Positions 43,342 through 52,684 are shown, counted from the first letter of the stretch. The stretch is DNA of 64,000 bases from Opitutaceae bacterium (GCA_003151515.1 PLXS01000041.1:62001-126000); one strand, 5' to 3'. The notes: a model not told the origin generated them from the letters alone. Numbers and translations are program-made.

Positions 43342-43775
43342 GCGGCCTCGCTTGGCGCCCGGCGCGGCCGGCCGGCGCCGCGGCCGGCGGCATCGGACCC
43401 GGGGTCTGCAGGCGGCTCCTCGGCGACGGACCTCCTGATGCGCAGGAACTGGACATTGTCGGCCACGACCTTCATGCGCTGCCTCTTTGCGCCGCTCTTT
43501 CTGTCCTGCCACCGGTCGACGTCCATGCGCCCCTCGACCAGGACGAGCGAGCCCGAGGTGAGGAAGTGGGCGCACGCCTCGCCGGTTGGGCCCCAGACCT
43601 CGATGTCGTTGATGTACGTCGTGTGCGTGCGCTTCTCGCCGGACTCGTCGCGCGAGTCCCGGTTGATCGCGACGTTGAGAAGGCAAAGCGCCTGCTTGCC
43701 GTCAACGGGCTTGAGGCGCAGCTCGGGCGCCTTGGTCAGGTTTCCGACGAACGCGCAGCGGTTGAGGTAGGGCAT
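43338..43775 (-). CDS. ssb: Single-stranded DNA-binding protein (SSB/OB-fold)
   Basis: A 145-residue OB-fold protein beginning MPYLNRCAFVGNLTKAPELR, with LNVAINRDS, NDIEVWGPTGEACAHFL and SLVLVEGRMDVDRW, all SSB features. The C-terminus ends GRPRRAPSEAA and lacks the acidic DDDIPF-type tail that recruits replication proteins, so it is probably not the main SSB. The open frame extends upstream to 43883, but start 43775 gives the SSB N-terminus. It follows the type IV secretion-like genes, as accessory SSBs of conjugative systems do. Confidence 0.85.
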   Translation of the reverse strand: MPYLNRCAFVGNLTKAPELRLKPVDGKQALCLLNVAINRDSRDESGEKRTHTTYINDIEVWGPTGEACAHFLTSGSLVLVEGRMDVDRWQDRKSGAKRQRMKVVADNVQFLRIRRSVAEEPPADPGSDAAGRGAGRPRRAPSEAA

Positions 43776-43821
43776 GGGTTGATCCTTGTGTTTGGGTTGT
43801 TGCCTGGACGGGCGTAGAAGG

Positions 43822-44394
43822 TCAGGGGACGCTGCCTGGGGGCGCGGGTTCGCCCTGGGATTGCGCGCGCCCGGCGGCTTCAAGCTGGCGAACGCGCGCC
43901 TCCGAGGCTGCCAGAAGCTGCGCGAGGCGCTTTCCCTGGGCCTCCAGCTCGAGCGCCCTCTCAGAGAGCTCGCGGCTCCTCTGCATCACCGTCTCAAGGG
44001 CCGCGTTCATGCGGGCCGTTCTCTCGCGGCTGTCGGCAAGCTCGGCCGCGAGCTCCTGGGAAAGGGGCGCGGGCTCGTACGACAGCTCGCCGCGCGCGGC
44101 ATCGCCCGCGATGATGCGCAGGGAGGAGCCGCCCCGGAACGCCCTCGCGTCCGTCTCGCGAACGAGGGCGAGGTGCCCATCGACTAGCAACAGGCGGTAG
44201 GCGGACGGCACGGTGAGGATGTCCGGGAGCTGCGGCTCGCCCCGGGCCTCGGGTGGCGAAGCGGCGCCGGGCGCGACGGGCGCAAGCGCCCGCCCGGGAA
44301 GGCCGATGGGCTCGGCGCCCGGCGCCGCCTGCGGGCGCCGGGGCGACGCGCAGGCGCACAGGGCCAGGGCGAGCGACGCGGCCGCGGCCCTCAT
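43822..44394 (-). CDS. Coiled-coil lipoprotein, VirB7/TraV-like by position
   Basis: A 190-residue protein with a short lipoprotein signal (AAAASLALALCACAS). Residues 55-105 resemble a small beta domain, and about 110-175 form a strongly predicted coiled coil (LAAELADSRERTARMNAAL...). It overlaps the VirB10-like gene by ATGA. In type IV secretion systems a small outer-membrane lipoprotein (VirB7, TraV) sits beside VirB9 and VirB10; the position fits but the sequence alone does not prove it. Confidence 0.6.
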   Translation of the reverse strand: MRAAAASLALALCACASPRRPQAAPGAEPIGLPGRALAPVAPGAASPPEARGEPQLPDILTVPSAYRLLLVDGHLALVRETDARAFRGGSSLRIIAGDAARGELSYEPAPLSQELAAELADSRERTARMNAALETVMQRSRELSERALELEAQGKRLAQLLAASEARVRQLEAAGRAQSQGEPAPPGSVP

Positions 44395-45593
44395 GGGGCG
44401 GCCTCCCTGCGTCCGGGCAGTCTGAGCCCGACCTCGGCCGCCCCGGTGTCGATCGTCTGCTCGACGAAGAGGTAGAAGGGCTTGCCGGCGGGAATCCGCA
44501 CATAGACCCCCCGGCTCGCTATCTCGGAGCGGATGCGCGACACCATCTCGTTCAGGGCCTCCGTCGTCCCCGCGCTTAGCGAGCCCGCCAGGGCGTTGCC
44601 GAGCGTCGGCGCGATCTGCGTGGCCCCTAGGGCGCCCGAGACTCCGGGCGCCGGCTGCTGGCGCTCCGCTACGGCGCCGACGCCCTGGGCCATCCCGCTG
44701 ATTGCGGCGGCCGCGAAGAGCTTCAGCTCCTTGTTGTCGAGCGAGGAGAGCGTGTAGCCGATGAGCCCGTCGGCGCCGTCGTCGATGCCCCATGAACGCA
44801 CCTCGCCTTTCGCGCCCAGCGAGGCCTCCCTGCGGTCGACCGCCCGCGCCCTTAGGACGAGCTCTCTTCCGTTGGGAAGGCCTCCCCGCTCGGGGAGGAC
44901 AAGCGTCCACTCGCCGCTGTCCACGAGGCGCCCGACGCCCTCCGCGTCGACTACCGGCTGAGGCTTGGCGTAGCCGAACGCCTCGGTCCCGGCCGGGATG
45001 ACGACCCGCCCGTTCCAGTCAAGGTCCTGGGCGACAAGGGCGACGATCGGCTCCGACCTCGCCGTCACGCTGTCAATCGTGTTCACGAGCGCGCACTTGA
45101 CGAGGCGGCCGAAGGGGGCGAAGGAGTCGGACACCGCGGCGGTCTCGGGCCTGGCCGCCTCGCGAGGGGCCGCGGGAGGGGAGGGCTGCGGGGCCCGGTC
45201 CTGCTCCGGGGGCATCCGGAAGACCTCGGGCAGCATGCGCTTTTCGTCGCGCCTGCGGCTGGCCGGCTCGCCTGCCGGCTGGGCCTTTGCCGCGTCCTCC
45301 TCGGCGGCGGGCGCCTCCACGGGGCCGCGTACCGGCTTGGGCCTTTCGACCTCCCTGCGATAGGGGTCCGCCACAGGGGTCGCCTCCTTGAGCGCCTCCG
45401 CCTCGCTCGCGGCGTCGGGCTGCAGCCTCGTGGGCATCGCCTTGGCAGGCGCAGCCTCGGCGCCCTGGGGCGGCGCCGGGCGCGACCTCAGTGCGACGGC
45501 GGCGGCGGCCAGCGCGACGGCTCCGGCGACCAAGAGCGCCGCCCGCAGCGGCACGGCCGCCCCTCCCGGTCGATCACCCTGCCCGGCGCTCAT
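44391..45593 (-). CDS. VirB10/TraB/TrbI-family core protein
   Basis: A 400-residue protein with one N-terminal membrane helix (about 17-36), a long Pro/Ala/Glu-rich periplasmic linker (about 40-150) and a C-terminal beta domain with WNGRVVIPAGTEAFGYAKPQ, a hydrophobic antenna-like stretch (LKLFAAAAISGMAQGVGAV) and VYVRIPAGKPFYLFVEQTID. This is the layout of VirB10/TrbI, which spans both membranes in the type IV secretion core. The operon order VirB8-VirB9-VirB10-lipoprotein fits the F-type traE-K-B-V order. Confidence 0.8.
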   Translation of the reverse strand: MSAGQGDRPGGAAVPLRAALLVAGAVALAAAAVALRSRPAPPQGAEAAPAKAMPTRLQPDAASEAEALKEATPVADPYRREVERPKPVRGPVEAPAAEEDAAKAQPAGEPASRRRDEKRMLPEVFRMPPEQDRAPQPSPPAAPREAARPETAAVSDSFAPFGRLVKCALVNTIDSVTARSEPIVALVAQDLDWNGRVVIPAGTEAFGYAKPQPVVDAEGVGRLVDSGEWTLVLPERGGLPNGRELVLRARAVDRREASLGAKGEVRSWGIDDGADGLIGYTLSSLDNKELKLFAAAAISGMAQGVGAVAERQQPAPGVSGALGATQIAPTLGNALAGSLSAGTTEALNEMVSRIRSEIASRGVYVRIPAGKPFYLFVEQTIDTGAAEVGLRLPGRREAAP

Positions 45594-46552
45594 CTCAAGT
45601 CGGGCCCCTCCAGGCTCAGGCGCCTGACGGGCCGGGGGTTCACCAATCCGCTCAGGGCCACGCTGGGCTCGAACGCGTTGTCGGCCAAAAGGCCGGTTGT
45701 CGCACCGTCGGGGCCGCCGGCCACGACAAGGAAGGCAGCGGCGCTCGCCCGGGGCTCGAGCTCCGAGGCGAAATCAACGGTCCCGGCCGGATAGACATGG
45801 TCGCCGACGCGAACGACCCAGCTCATGGGGTCGAAGAGCAGGCGCCTCGGCGTCTGGTTGGCCACGCTGACGCACAGGCCGAGCTCTCCCGTCGCCGAGT
45901 CGCGCACCGCGAACCGGCAGGCGAGCGAGAAGCCGCCGAAGTCCCGCGGCGGAGCGTCGGCCGCGCACAGTGAGAGGGCCGGATTGGCGGCGACAATGTC
46001 GCGGGCGCCCTCAGCGCTGGTGTTCAGGAGAAGGCGCATGGTGCGGATGAGGCCGATCTCGGAGCTTGGGCCCGGCGCCCGCAGCCGTGCGCGCGGGGGA
46101 TCCCTCTGGAGGGTGACGCAGGGGCGCTGTGCGTCATCCGGCGCCGCCACGACGAAGGTCACCTTGCGCCACGCAAGGGTGGGCGGGGCGGGGATGAACT
46201 CGAGCGGCAGGCTCCGCGTGGCGCCACCGCCCAGCGCCATGACGACGTGCAGCACGCGGTGGGCGTCCTGGGCCACCGGCGTCACGAACAGGCGGCGCCC
46301 CCCCCGGGCGGCCTGGATGACGAAGTCGCCCGCGTACCTCTCGGCATCGGGCGTGAATCCCCGGCCCGCCCAGTCCTCGAGCGGCCAGGGCAGCTCGACC
46401 TCGAGGGTGTTTCCGGGCTCCGTCGGCACGGCGAAAGGCTGGCGCTCGGAGTCCTCCGGCCAGAGAGCCACCCGGACGACGGTCGCCGGGGCGGGCGCGG
46501 CGAGCGCGGCCGCCGCGGCCGCCGAGGCCGCCATGATCGCCCTTGGGCTCAT
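45590..46552 (-). CDS. VirB9/TraK-like secreted protein
   Basis: A 320-residue exported protein: signal peptide (AIMAASAAAAAALAAPAPA) then mostly predicted beta-strand (VVRVALWPEDSERQPFAVP, FVIQAARGGRRLFVTPVAQD, LACRFAVRDSATGELGL, DPMSWVVRVGDHVYPAGTVD). Sequence similarity to VirB9/TraK is weak by eye; position between VirB8- and VirB10-like genes, with ATGA overlaps on both sides, carries the assignment. VirB9 and TraK proteins form part of the outer-membrane core ring. Confidence 0.6.
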   Translation of the reverse strand: MSPRAIMAASAAAAAALAAPAPATVVRVALWPEDSERQPFAVPTEPGNTLEVELPWPLEDWAGRGFTPDAERYAGDFVIQAARGGRRLFVTPVAQDAHRVLHVVMALGGGATRSLPLEFIPAPPTLAWRKVTFVVAAPDDAQRPCVTLQRDPPRARLRAPGPSSEIGLIRTMRLLLNTSAEGARDIVAANPALSLCAADAPPRDFGGFSLACRFAVRDSATGELGLCVSVANQTPRRLLFDPMSWVVRVGDHVYPAGTVDFASELEPRASAAAFLVVAGGPDGATTGLLADNAFEPSVALSGLVNPRPVRRLSLEGPDLR

Positions 46553-47250
46553 GGGGAGGCCGGGCCGGCGGGCCAGCGCACCACGGCGCGGTGGTGCGCG
46601 ACCACGTAGGGGTAGCGGCCCTGCTGCATCGCGTCGTCCTGCGCCGCCAGTTCGACTATGAGGTGGAACTCGCCCGGCGGGGGCTGGTAGGCGAGCCCCT
46701 CGACCGAGCCCGAGCGCACGACAAAGCCGCGGACGCGGTACCTCGGGCTGCTTCCCTCGTCGAGCACGTCGATCGCCTCGACCTCGGGGTGGTCGTAGAG
46801 GTTGCGCCTGCGCCGCTCGGCGAGCTCCGATCGCACGTCGCCCTCAAGCATCCGCCAGCTGTCGCCGATGAAGATCCTGCGCGCGACCTCGGGATAGGAG
46901 AGCCCGCCGGGGTTTCGGGTGAAGCAGGCCTGGGCCGCCTGCAGCAGGATCTCGCGGAAGAGGGCGCTGCGCGCCTCGGCCGGCCTCACCGGGCCGTAGT
47001 GGATGGTGCCCGCGCCGTCGACGGAGTACGCCCACACCCCGCGCTCGAGGTTGCGCGTGGCTCGCAACAGGACGAAGAGCGAGGCGAGCGGCGAGGCGAC
47101 CGCCACGGCCATGCTGAGCACCTTGACCTGCCGCTCGGCGACCCAGCGCGCCGCCGGGGTGAACGCCGGGTCGCGCGCCGGCCGGCCGCGGGGGCCGGGA
47201 TTCGCCGGCGCGGGCGGTAGCGGCTCGTCATCGGGGAAGGATTCGCTCAT
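46549..47250 (-). CDS. VirB8/TraE-like membrane protein
   Basis: A 233-residue protein with a Pro-rich cytoplasmic tail, one membrane helix (about 42-63, KVLSMAVAVASPLASLFVLL) and a periplasmic alpha/beta domain whose length and strand pattern suit the NTF2-like VirB8 fold. The first gene of the virB8-9-10-lipoprotein set, it ends in an ATGA overlap. Similarity is mainly topological, so TraE-like is an alternative label within the same superfamily. Confidence 0.6.
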   Translation of the reverse strand: MSESFPDDEPLPPAPANPGPRGRPARDPAFTPAARWVAERQVKVLSMAVAVASPLASLFVLLRATRNLERGVWAYSVDGAGTIHYGPVRPAEARSALFREILLQAAQACFTRNPGGLSYPEVARRIFIGDSWRMLEGDVRSELAERRRRNLYDHPEVEAIDVLDEGSSPRYRVRGFVVRSGSVEGLAYQPPPGEFHLIVELAAQDDAMQQGRYPYVVAHHRAVVRWPAGPASP

Positions 47251-47295
47251 CGGGCGCGCAGGAGAGCACGCCCGATGGATATAGACAAGTCAAAC

Positions 47296-47601
47296 TTACT
47301 GTTTTAACGCGCGGCGGGTTTGCGCCCGGGCCGCCGGCGGCGGGCCCTCGCCCGTCTCGGCCCACTTCTCGGCCCGGCGCACCTCGGCCAGTGCGGCCCC
47401 GCTCAGCTCGGTGAGGCGGGCTCCGTCCGCCGAGACCGTGTTCACGTAGTAGCGCGTCGCGCCGGGGCGCTCGCCCGGAAGGGGCGGCGGCGGAAGCTTG
47501 CGGATGGTGCCGGCGAAGCCGAGGCGCTGCCTGCGCGCGAACGCGCGGGCGATGCCTGCGAAGATCCTCTCGAAGACGGCCTGTCTTTGGGCTGGGCTCA
47601 T
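47296..47601 (-). CDS. Small unknown protein leading the secretion operon
   Basis: A 101-residue basic, Arg/Ala-rich soluble protein (ERIFAGIARAFARRQRLGFAG, ATRYYVNTVSADGARLTELS). It has no signal peptide or membrane helix. It lies 45 nt upstream of the VirB8-like gene on the same strand and is divergent from the gene at 47715. I recognise no family. Confidence 0.6.
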   Translation of the reverse strand: MSPAQRQAVFERIFAGIARAFARRQRLGFAGTIRKLPPPPLPGERPGATRYYVNTVSADGARLTELSGAALAEVRRAEKWAETGEGPPPAARAQTRRALKQ

Positions 47602-47714
47602 GGCGTGCGGGAAAACCAGAAGAAAAAGCGTTTGCTAAACGAGTCTAATCAAGCTATCTAAGTTTTCACCGGTTTTCAACCACCTCATAGCTGAATAGAT
47701 CCCATTAAAACGCC

Positions 47715-48341
47715 ATGAGTGACAAGACCAAAATGCTTGGGGCGTCCCGGGGCCTCTCCGCGACCGTGGCGGCGACGCGGGGGATGTCGGAGCCCGACGT
47801 CGTCGACTTCCTGCCGCTTCCCGTCTACCCGCTTCTCGGCGTGCAGGTGCACTGCGTGCGCTGGCAGAAGATCGTCCAGGGGATGAAGAAGAAGGGCGTG
47901 GTGGTGCGCGTGCACCGCGAGAGCGACCGCGGGGGGCTCTTCAAGGCGGCGTCCAGGCTCGACGTGAAGCTGACCAGCCGGCGCTGCTCCGGCGCGCCCG
48001 GTGAGGAGCCGAGCTGGCTCGTGCGCGTGCGGGAGGCCGGCGGCAGGAACGCGGCCGACATAGACGCGGCCGATGCGACGGCCTCCGACAGGGGCCGCTA
48101 CCGGGCCCTGGGGCTGCTCGTTCTGGAGCGCGGCTCGCTGGCGGTGAGGGGGCGCGGGATGGCCGTCGCCCTGCACCGCTCGCTGCGGGAATTCATCCGG
48201 GAGAGCGGGCTCGCGGGGCGGCGCCAGCGAAACGCCGTCGTCGCCGCGCCCGGCGCGGGCGACGAGTTCACGGTGTCCGTAGCCGAGAACATCCGCTCGG
48301 CCTACTCCGACAGGGAGAGGAACAAGACTCCCGCCGCTTGA
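47715..48341 (+). CDS. Unknown protein paired with an AAA+ ATPase
   Basis: A 208-residue soluble protein (VDFLPLPVYPLLGVQVHCVRW, KKKGVVVRVHRESDRGGLF, ALHRSLREFIRESGLAGRR) with no recognised domain. It is divergent from the secretion-like operon across a 113-bp AT-rich gap and overlaps the AAA+ gene (TTGA), so the two are likely translationally coupled partners, perhaps a substrate or adaptor of the ATPase (inference). Confidence 0.65.
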   Translation: MSDKTKMLGASRGLSATVAATRGMSEPDVVDFLPLPVYPLLGVQVHCVRWQKIVQGMKKKGVVVRVHRESDRGGLFKAASRLDVKLTSRRCSGAPGEEPSWLVRVREAGGRNAADIDAADATASDRGRYRALGLLVLERGSLAVRGRGMAVALHRSLREFIRESGLAGRRQRNAVVAAPGAGDEFTVSVAENIRSAYSDRERNKTPAA

Positions 48342-49345
48342 CGCGCGGACCCGCCGGGTCCAACAAGCGGGGCGTGGAAAATTCGCCGAGCAGCCGCACG
48401 GGCCTCGCGCGCCTCCGGGGCCTGCGCCGCGCCCTCGAGGAGGCTGTGCTCGGCCAGGAGGAGGCGCTGGCCGGCCTCTGCGACGCCCTGCTTGCCGGGG
48501 AGCTGGGGCACACGCCCGCCGGAAGGCCGAGGAGCATCGTCCTCATCCTCGGGCTCACGGGCACGGGCAAGACCAGGGCGGTGGCGGCCGCGAGCAGCCA
48601 CCTCTACGGGACGGACGCGATCGCCCGGATAAACGCGGCCGAATTCGCGTCCGGCCAGAGGGTTCCCCTGCTTCTGGGCTCGGGCCCGGGGCAGCCCGGT
48701 CTGCTGGGCGCCGAGATCGCGCGGCTGCGGCGGGCCGGCGGGCGCATCCTGCTCATCGACGAGATCGAGAAGGCGGACCCGCGCGTGTCCGACCTCCTGC
48801 TCGGGATCGAGGAGGCCTCGGTGACGCTCGCCAGCGGGGAGAGGCTCGACCTGTCGGACCTGCACATCGTCGCGACCTCGAACATCGGCTCCCAGGCGAT
48901 CGTGGAGCTGGAAGGGGTCGCCCGCTCGTCGCTTCGCCGCTACGTGGAGCAGGAGGCCGCGGCCCACTTCAGGCCCGAGGTCGTCGCCAGGTTTTCCGCG
49001 ATCCTCGTGTTCGCGCAGCTCTCGCGCGACACCCAGGTGAGGATCTGCCGCAAGATGCTTGAGGAGGAGGTGGCCTTCCAGTCCGGGGTCCTGTCGCGCA
49101 GGTTCGGCCATCCTCACCTCGTCAGGGCCGAGCCCGGGGTCTGGACGCGCCTGGTGAGCGAGGGATGGAGCCGGCGCCTGGGCGCCCGGCCGATGCGCAA
49201 CGCCGTCGAGCGGCGGGTGCGCGGGGCGCTGGTCGAGGCCCAGCTGCGCGGCGCCCTGGGCCCTGGCGTGAGCGAGACCGTCCTTACCTGCGACGCGCGC
49301 TCCGGCGTCCGCGCGGCCGTGGGCCGCGCGGACTACGTCCTTTAG
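48338..49345 (+). CDS. ClpB/ClpA-type single AAA+ ATPase
   Basis: A 335-residue AAA+ protein from a TTG overlapping the previous stop (GTG at 48374 is an alternative). It has Walker A ILGLTGTGKTRAV, Walker B ILLIDEIEKADP, sensor I IVATSNIGSQ, an Arg-finger region and a sensor-2 helix in GARPMRNAVERRV, as in the second ATPase domain of ClpA/ClpB. It lacks the N-domain, first ATPase ring, middle coil and an obvious IGL/IGF ClpP loop, so it is unlikely to be a ClpP partner. It may remodel proteins for the adjacent secretion-like complex. Confidence 0.82.
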   Translation: MTRGPAGSNKRGVENSPSSRTGLARLRGLRRALEEAVLGQEEALAGLCDALLAGELGHTPAGRPRSIVLILGLTGTGKTRAVAAASSHLYGTDAIARINAAEFASGQRVPLLLGSGPGQPGLLGAEIARLRRAGGRILLIDEIEKADPRVSDLLLGIEEASVTLASGERLDLSDLHIVATSNIGSQAIVELEGVARSSLRRYVEQEAAAHFRPEVVARFSAILVFAQLSRDTQVRICRKMLEEEVAFQSGVLSRRFGHPHLVRAEPGVWTRLVSEGWSRRLGARPMRNAVERRVRGALVEAQLRGALGPGVSETVLTCDARSGVRAAVGRADYVL

Positions 49346-49360
49346 GGGCCGGGCACCGCC

Positions 49361-52300
49361 TCAGCGGCGGTCAGGGTAGGGCGGGGGCGGCGGCAGGGAC
49401 TGGCCGTGCTCCTTGAGCTCGAGCAGGATCTCCTCGACCGCCCGGTCAAGCTGCTGGTCCACGCCCGCGAACTCCTTCGCCGGGTCGTTGTCGACCACGA
49501 TGTCAGGGTCGACCCCGTACCCCTCGACTGGCCAGTTCTTGCCGTCCTTCGCGTAGGGGCCGAACTCGGGCTTGTTGAGGTAGCCGCCGTCGACGATGGG
49601 CAGGGACTGGCGGATGCCGACGACCCCGCCCCAGGAGCGCTTGCCGATCAGCTTGCCCAGGCCGTCCATCTTGAACCGGTACGGGAAGATGTCCCCGTCG
49701 GACGCCGAGAACTCGTCCATGAGGACCACCTTGGGCCCGAGCTGCATGTCGCGCGGGTTGGTCTGGGGCGTCGCGTTGCGCGGCTTCTCCACCATCACGA
49801 GCTCGCGGGAGAGCCGCTCGATGATCATGGGCGAGACGTTTCCGCCGCCATTGCCGCGGTCGTCCAGGATCAGGGCCTTCTTGCTCAGCTGCGGGTAGAA
49901 GTGCTTCGCGAACTCGCTCAGGCCCTTGGGGCCCATGTCCGGCATGTGGATGTAGCCGACCTGGCCGCCCGTCTTCTCCGTCACGTAGTCGATGTTGTGC
50001 TGCACCCAGGCGCGGTAGTAGAGCGGCGCCTCGTCGGCTATCGGCACGACGGTCACCCTGCGCGCGCCCTCATCGGCGGGCTTGGAGTTGACCTCGAGGA
50101 CCACCTGCACGCCGGCGTTGCCCACGAGGGCCGCGTAGATGTTTGGCAGGTCGCGCACCGGACGACCGTCGACGGCCAGGATGTAGTCGCCCTCCTTCAC
50201 GTCCACGCCGATCTCCGTGAGCGGCGAGCGCGTGGCCTCCTCCCAGTTGTCCCCGGCCAGGATGCGGTCGATCCTGTACGCCCGGCTCTGGGGGTCGCGC
50301 GAGAGCTTGGCCCCGAGCAGCCCCATCGGCACGCGCGGCGCCTTCGGTGCGTCGCCCCCGCCCACGTACGTGTGGCTGTTGTGGATCTCCCCGATCAGTT
50401 CCCCGATCAGGTACGTGAGGTCGTAGCGGGTCTGCGCGTACGGGACCAGCTCCGCGTATTTCGCGCGCATCGTGGGCCAGTCGGCGCCGTTCATCGTGGG
50501 CGAGAAGAAGAAGTCGCGCATCTGGCGCCAGCACTCGTTGTAGATCTGGGCCCACTCGGCGTGCCTGTCGACGCGCAGCGTCAGCTCGTCGAGCGCGAGC
50601 TTGTTCTCCTTGTACTCGATCTTTGCCGTGGGCAGGTCGATGATTGCATATTCCTTGCCGGCCTTGATGAGCATCTTCTTCCTGTCGGCGGTGATCTCGT
50701 AGGCCGCCACGCGGCCCAGCTCGGTCTCCTTGCGCTCCTTCAGGTTGTAGACGAGCAGCACCTTGGGCCTGGGGCCCATCCCCTCGAACACCTCGTCCTC
50801 GTCGTCGTCGCCGCGCAGGTAGTAGACCTTGTCGCCCACCGCGCTCAGGGAGCGGTAGTTCGAGGACCTGACCGGCAGGCCGATCAGCCGCTCCTTGATG
50901 CCGTCCTCGTCCACCTTGACGACGACGGGCTTGGGCTTGGCCTCCTTCTTGGCCTCGCCGGCATCGGCCGCCTTCTCGTCGGCCTTGGCCGGCGCCGTCC
51001 CGATCGAGACCTCGTCGCTCTTCGGCTTGAGCGGCGACTCCGTTTCCTTGGAGAGGGCGATCAGGTAGACGCGCTCCAGGTCCTTGTAGATGTGCTCGAA
51101 CTCGATGTCGCTCAAGGTGCGGTGGAAGTCGCGGCCCGAGGCGATGAGCAGGAACTTGCCGTCGTCGCTGAACGCCGGCGCGCTGGCCTCGTACCAGCCG
51201 TCGGTGACCTCGAACTTCCTGGCGCTCGCCAGGGAGTACATCCAGACCTTGGTGAGCGAGTTGTCCTCCGGGCGCGTCCAGGCGACCCACGCGCTGTCCG
51301 GCGACCAGCAGTACTGGGCGATCTCGAAGTTCGTGGCCGTGTCCACGAGCGTGACCGCCTTGGTGTCGACGGTGATGAAGCGCAGGCGCTGGAGCCTGTC
51401 GGACCAAAGCAGCTTCTTGCTGTCGGGCGACCACACCGGGGAGTAGTAGTAGGTGTCCGCGCCGCGGGTCAGCTGTACCGGGTCGCCGGAGCCGTCTTGG
51501 GGCCGCACGTAGAGCTCGTTCTCGCCCGACTCGTCCGAGACGTAGGCGATCGACTTCCCGTCCGGGGACCACGCGGAGTCGCGCTCGTGCACGCCGGTCT
51601 TCGTCGTCAGCGTCCTTATCGCCCCGTCCTTGGCGGGCACGGTGAACGTGGCGCCGCGCGCGTTGACGACGGCCCTCTTGCCGTCGGGCGCCGCGGAGAC
51701 GCCCTCGATCAGCTTGGAGACGTTCAAGACCTCGGTGCGCGAGGTGACGAAGTCGTCCTTGACCACGATTGGAACGCGCCTGGCGGCGCCCCCCTTGATG
51801 TCGTATGACCAGATGTAGCCCGCCTCCTCGAAGACGATGATGCCGGCTCCCATCGAGGGGAACTTGATGTCGAAGTCCTTGAAGTGCGTCAGCTGCGCGG
51901 TCTCCTTGGTCGCCAGGTTGTAGCTGTAGAGGTTGAGCCGCTTGACGCCGTCCGCCTCGCGGTCCGAGAGGAAGTAGATGCGGTTGTCGGGGCCCCACAT
52001 GGGGATGATATTCTGGGCCGGGTTGTGGGTGATGTCCTCGATGGCCCCGGTCTTCATGTCGTAGATCCAGATGTCGTCGGCCATGCCGCCGCGGTAGTCC
52101 TTCCACGTGCGAAACTCCCTGAAGACGCGGTTGTAGGCCATCTTGCTGTCGTCGGGCGAGAACGAGAGGAACCCGCCCCGGGGAACCGGCAGCTGCCTGG
52201 GCAGGTCGCCGTCGGTGCCGACGGTGAAGAGCTGCCCGTTGAAGTCGTTGAAGGAGATCATCCTCGAGCGGAAGGCGATCTCCTGGGTGGTGTTCTTCCA

Positions 52301-52684
52301 GGCCATCACGATGTTGTTGGGCCCCATGCGGTCGCCCAGCTCGTCGCGACCAAGCGTCGCCGTGTACGTGATGCGCTTAGGGGTCCCCCCGTCGGCCGGC
52401 ATCAGGTAGACCTCGGTGTTGCCGTCATACTGCGCCGTGAACGCGATCTGCGTGCCGTCCGGCGAAAAGCGCGGGAAGAGCGCATAGCCGGGGCCGTTTG
52501 TCAGGCGGCGGGCCTCGCCGCCCTGGACGGCGACCGTGTAGAGCTGGTCGGCGTAGGAGAAGACGATCTGGCGGCCGTTAGTCGCCGGGAAGCGCAGCAG
52601 GCGCGTCTCCTCGGGCGAAGTCTGGGAATGGAGCGGGGCGGTAAGGAGCGCCAGGCTTGCGCCCAGCAGGAATGCCTTGGTCAT
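49361..52684 (-). CDS. Tricorn-type S41 protease, exported
   Basis: A 1107-residue protein with a signal peptide (AFLLGASLALLTAPLHS). It has N-terminal WD40-like PD40 repeats forming a beta-propeller (SPDGTQIAFTAQYDGNTEVY and several SPDGK/SPDSK repeats), a tricorn C1 domain, a PDZ domain (VKEGDYILAVDGRPVRDL) and an S41 protease domain with the GNGGGNVSPMI oxyanion/Ser region and DEFSASDGDIFPYRF. Tricorn proteases degrade peptides to short oligopeptides; export suggests nutrient peptide breakdown. Length is typical. It is convergent with the AAA+ gene. Confidence 0.92.
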   Translation of the reverse strand: MTKAFLLGASLALLTAPLHSQTSPEETRLLRFPATNGRQIVFSYADQLYTVAVQGGEARRLTNGPGYALFPRFSPDGTQIAFTAQYDGNTEVYLMPADGGTPKRITYTATLGRDELGDRMGPNNIVMAWKNTTQEIAFRSRMISFNDFNGQLFTVGTDGDLPRQLPVPRGGFLSFSPDDSKMAYNRVFREFRTWKDYRGGMADDIWIYDMKTGAIEDITHNPAQNIIPMWGPDNRIYFLSDREADGVKRLNLYSYNLATKETAQLTHFKDFDIKFPSMGAGIIVFEEAGYIWSYDIKGGAARRVPIVVKDDFVTSRTEVLNVSKLIEGVSAAPDGKRAVVNARGATFTVPAKDGAIRTLTTKTGVHERDSAWSPDGKSIAYVSDESGENELYVRPQDGSGDPVQLTRGADTYYYSPVWSPDSKKLLWSDRLQRLRFITVDTKAVTLVDTATNFEIAQYCWSPDSAWVAWTRPEDNSLTKVWMYSLASARKFEVTDGWYEASAPAFSDDGKFLLIASGRDFHRTLSDIEFEHIYKDLERVYLIALSKETESPLKPKSDEVSIGTAPAKADEKAADAGEAKKEAKPKPVVVKVDEDGIKERLIGLPVRSSNYRSLSAVGDKVYYLRGDDDEDEVFEGMGPRPKVLLVYNLKERKETELGRVAAYEITADRKKMLIKAGKEYAIIDLPTAKIEYKENKLALDELTLRVDRHAEWAQIYNECWRQMRDFFFSPTMNGADWPTMRAKYAELVPYAQTRYDLTYLIGELIGEIHNSHTYVGGGDAPKAPRVPMGLLGAKLSRDPQSRAYRIDRILAGDNWEEATRSPLTEIGVDVKEGDYILAVDGRPVRDLPNIYAALVGNAGVQVVLEVNSKPADEGARRVTVVPIADEAPLYYRAWVQHNIDYVTEKTGGQVGYIHMPDMGPKGLSEFAKHFYPQLSKKALILDDRGNGGGNVSPMIIERLSRELVMVEKPRNATPQTNPRDMQLGPKVVLMDEFSASDGDIFPYRFKMDGLGKLIGKRSWGGVVGIRQSLPIVDGGYLNKPEFGPYAKDGKNWPVEGYGVDPDIVVDNDPAKEFAGVDQQLDRAVEEILLELKEHGQSLPPPPPYPDRR

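Noticed and set aside
43338-49345. Complete conjugative element or ICE
   Set aside because: No relaxase, coupling protein, VirB4, integrase or attachment repeats are visible in or around this segment, and it has chromosomal base composition.
49406-51808. 800-codon plus-strand open frame over the tricorn-type protease
   Set aside because: Shadow of the minus-strand protease gene; low-complexity, Val/Arg/Leu-rich with no motif.
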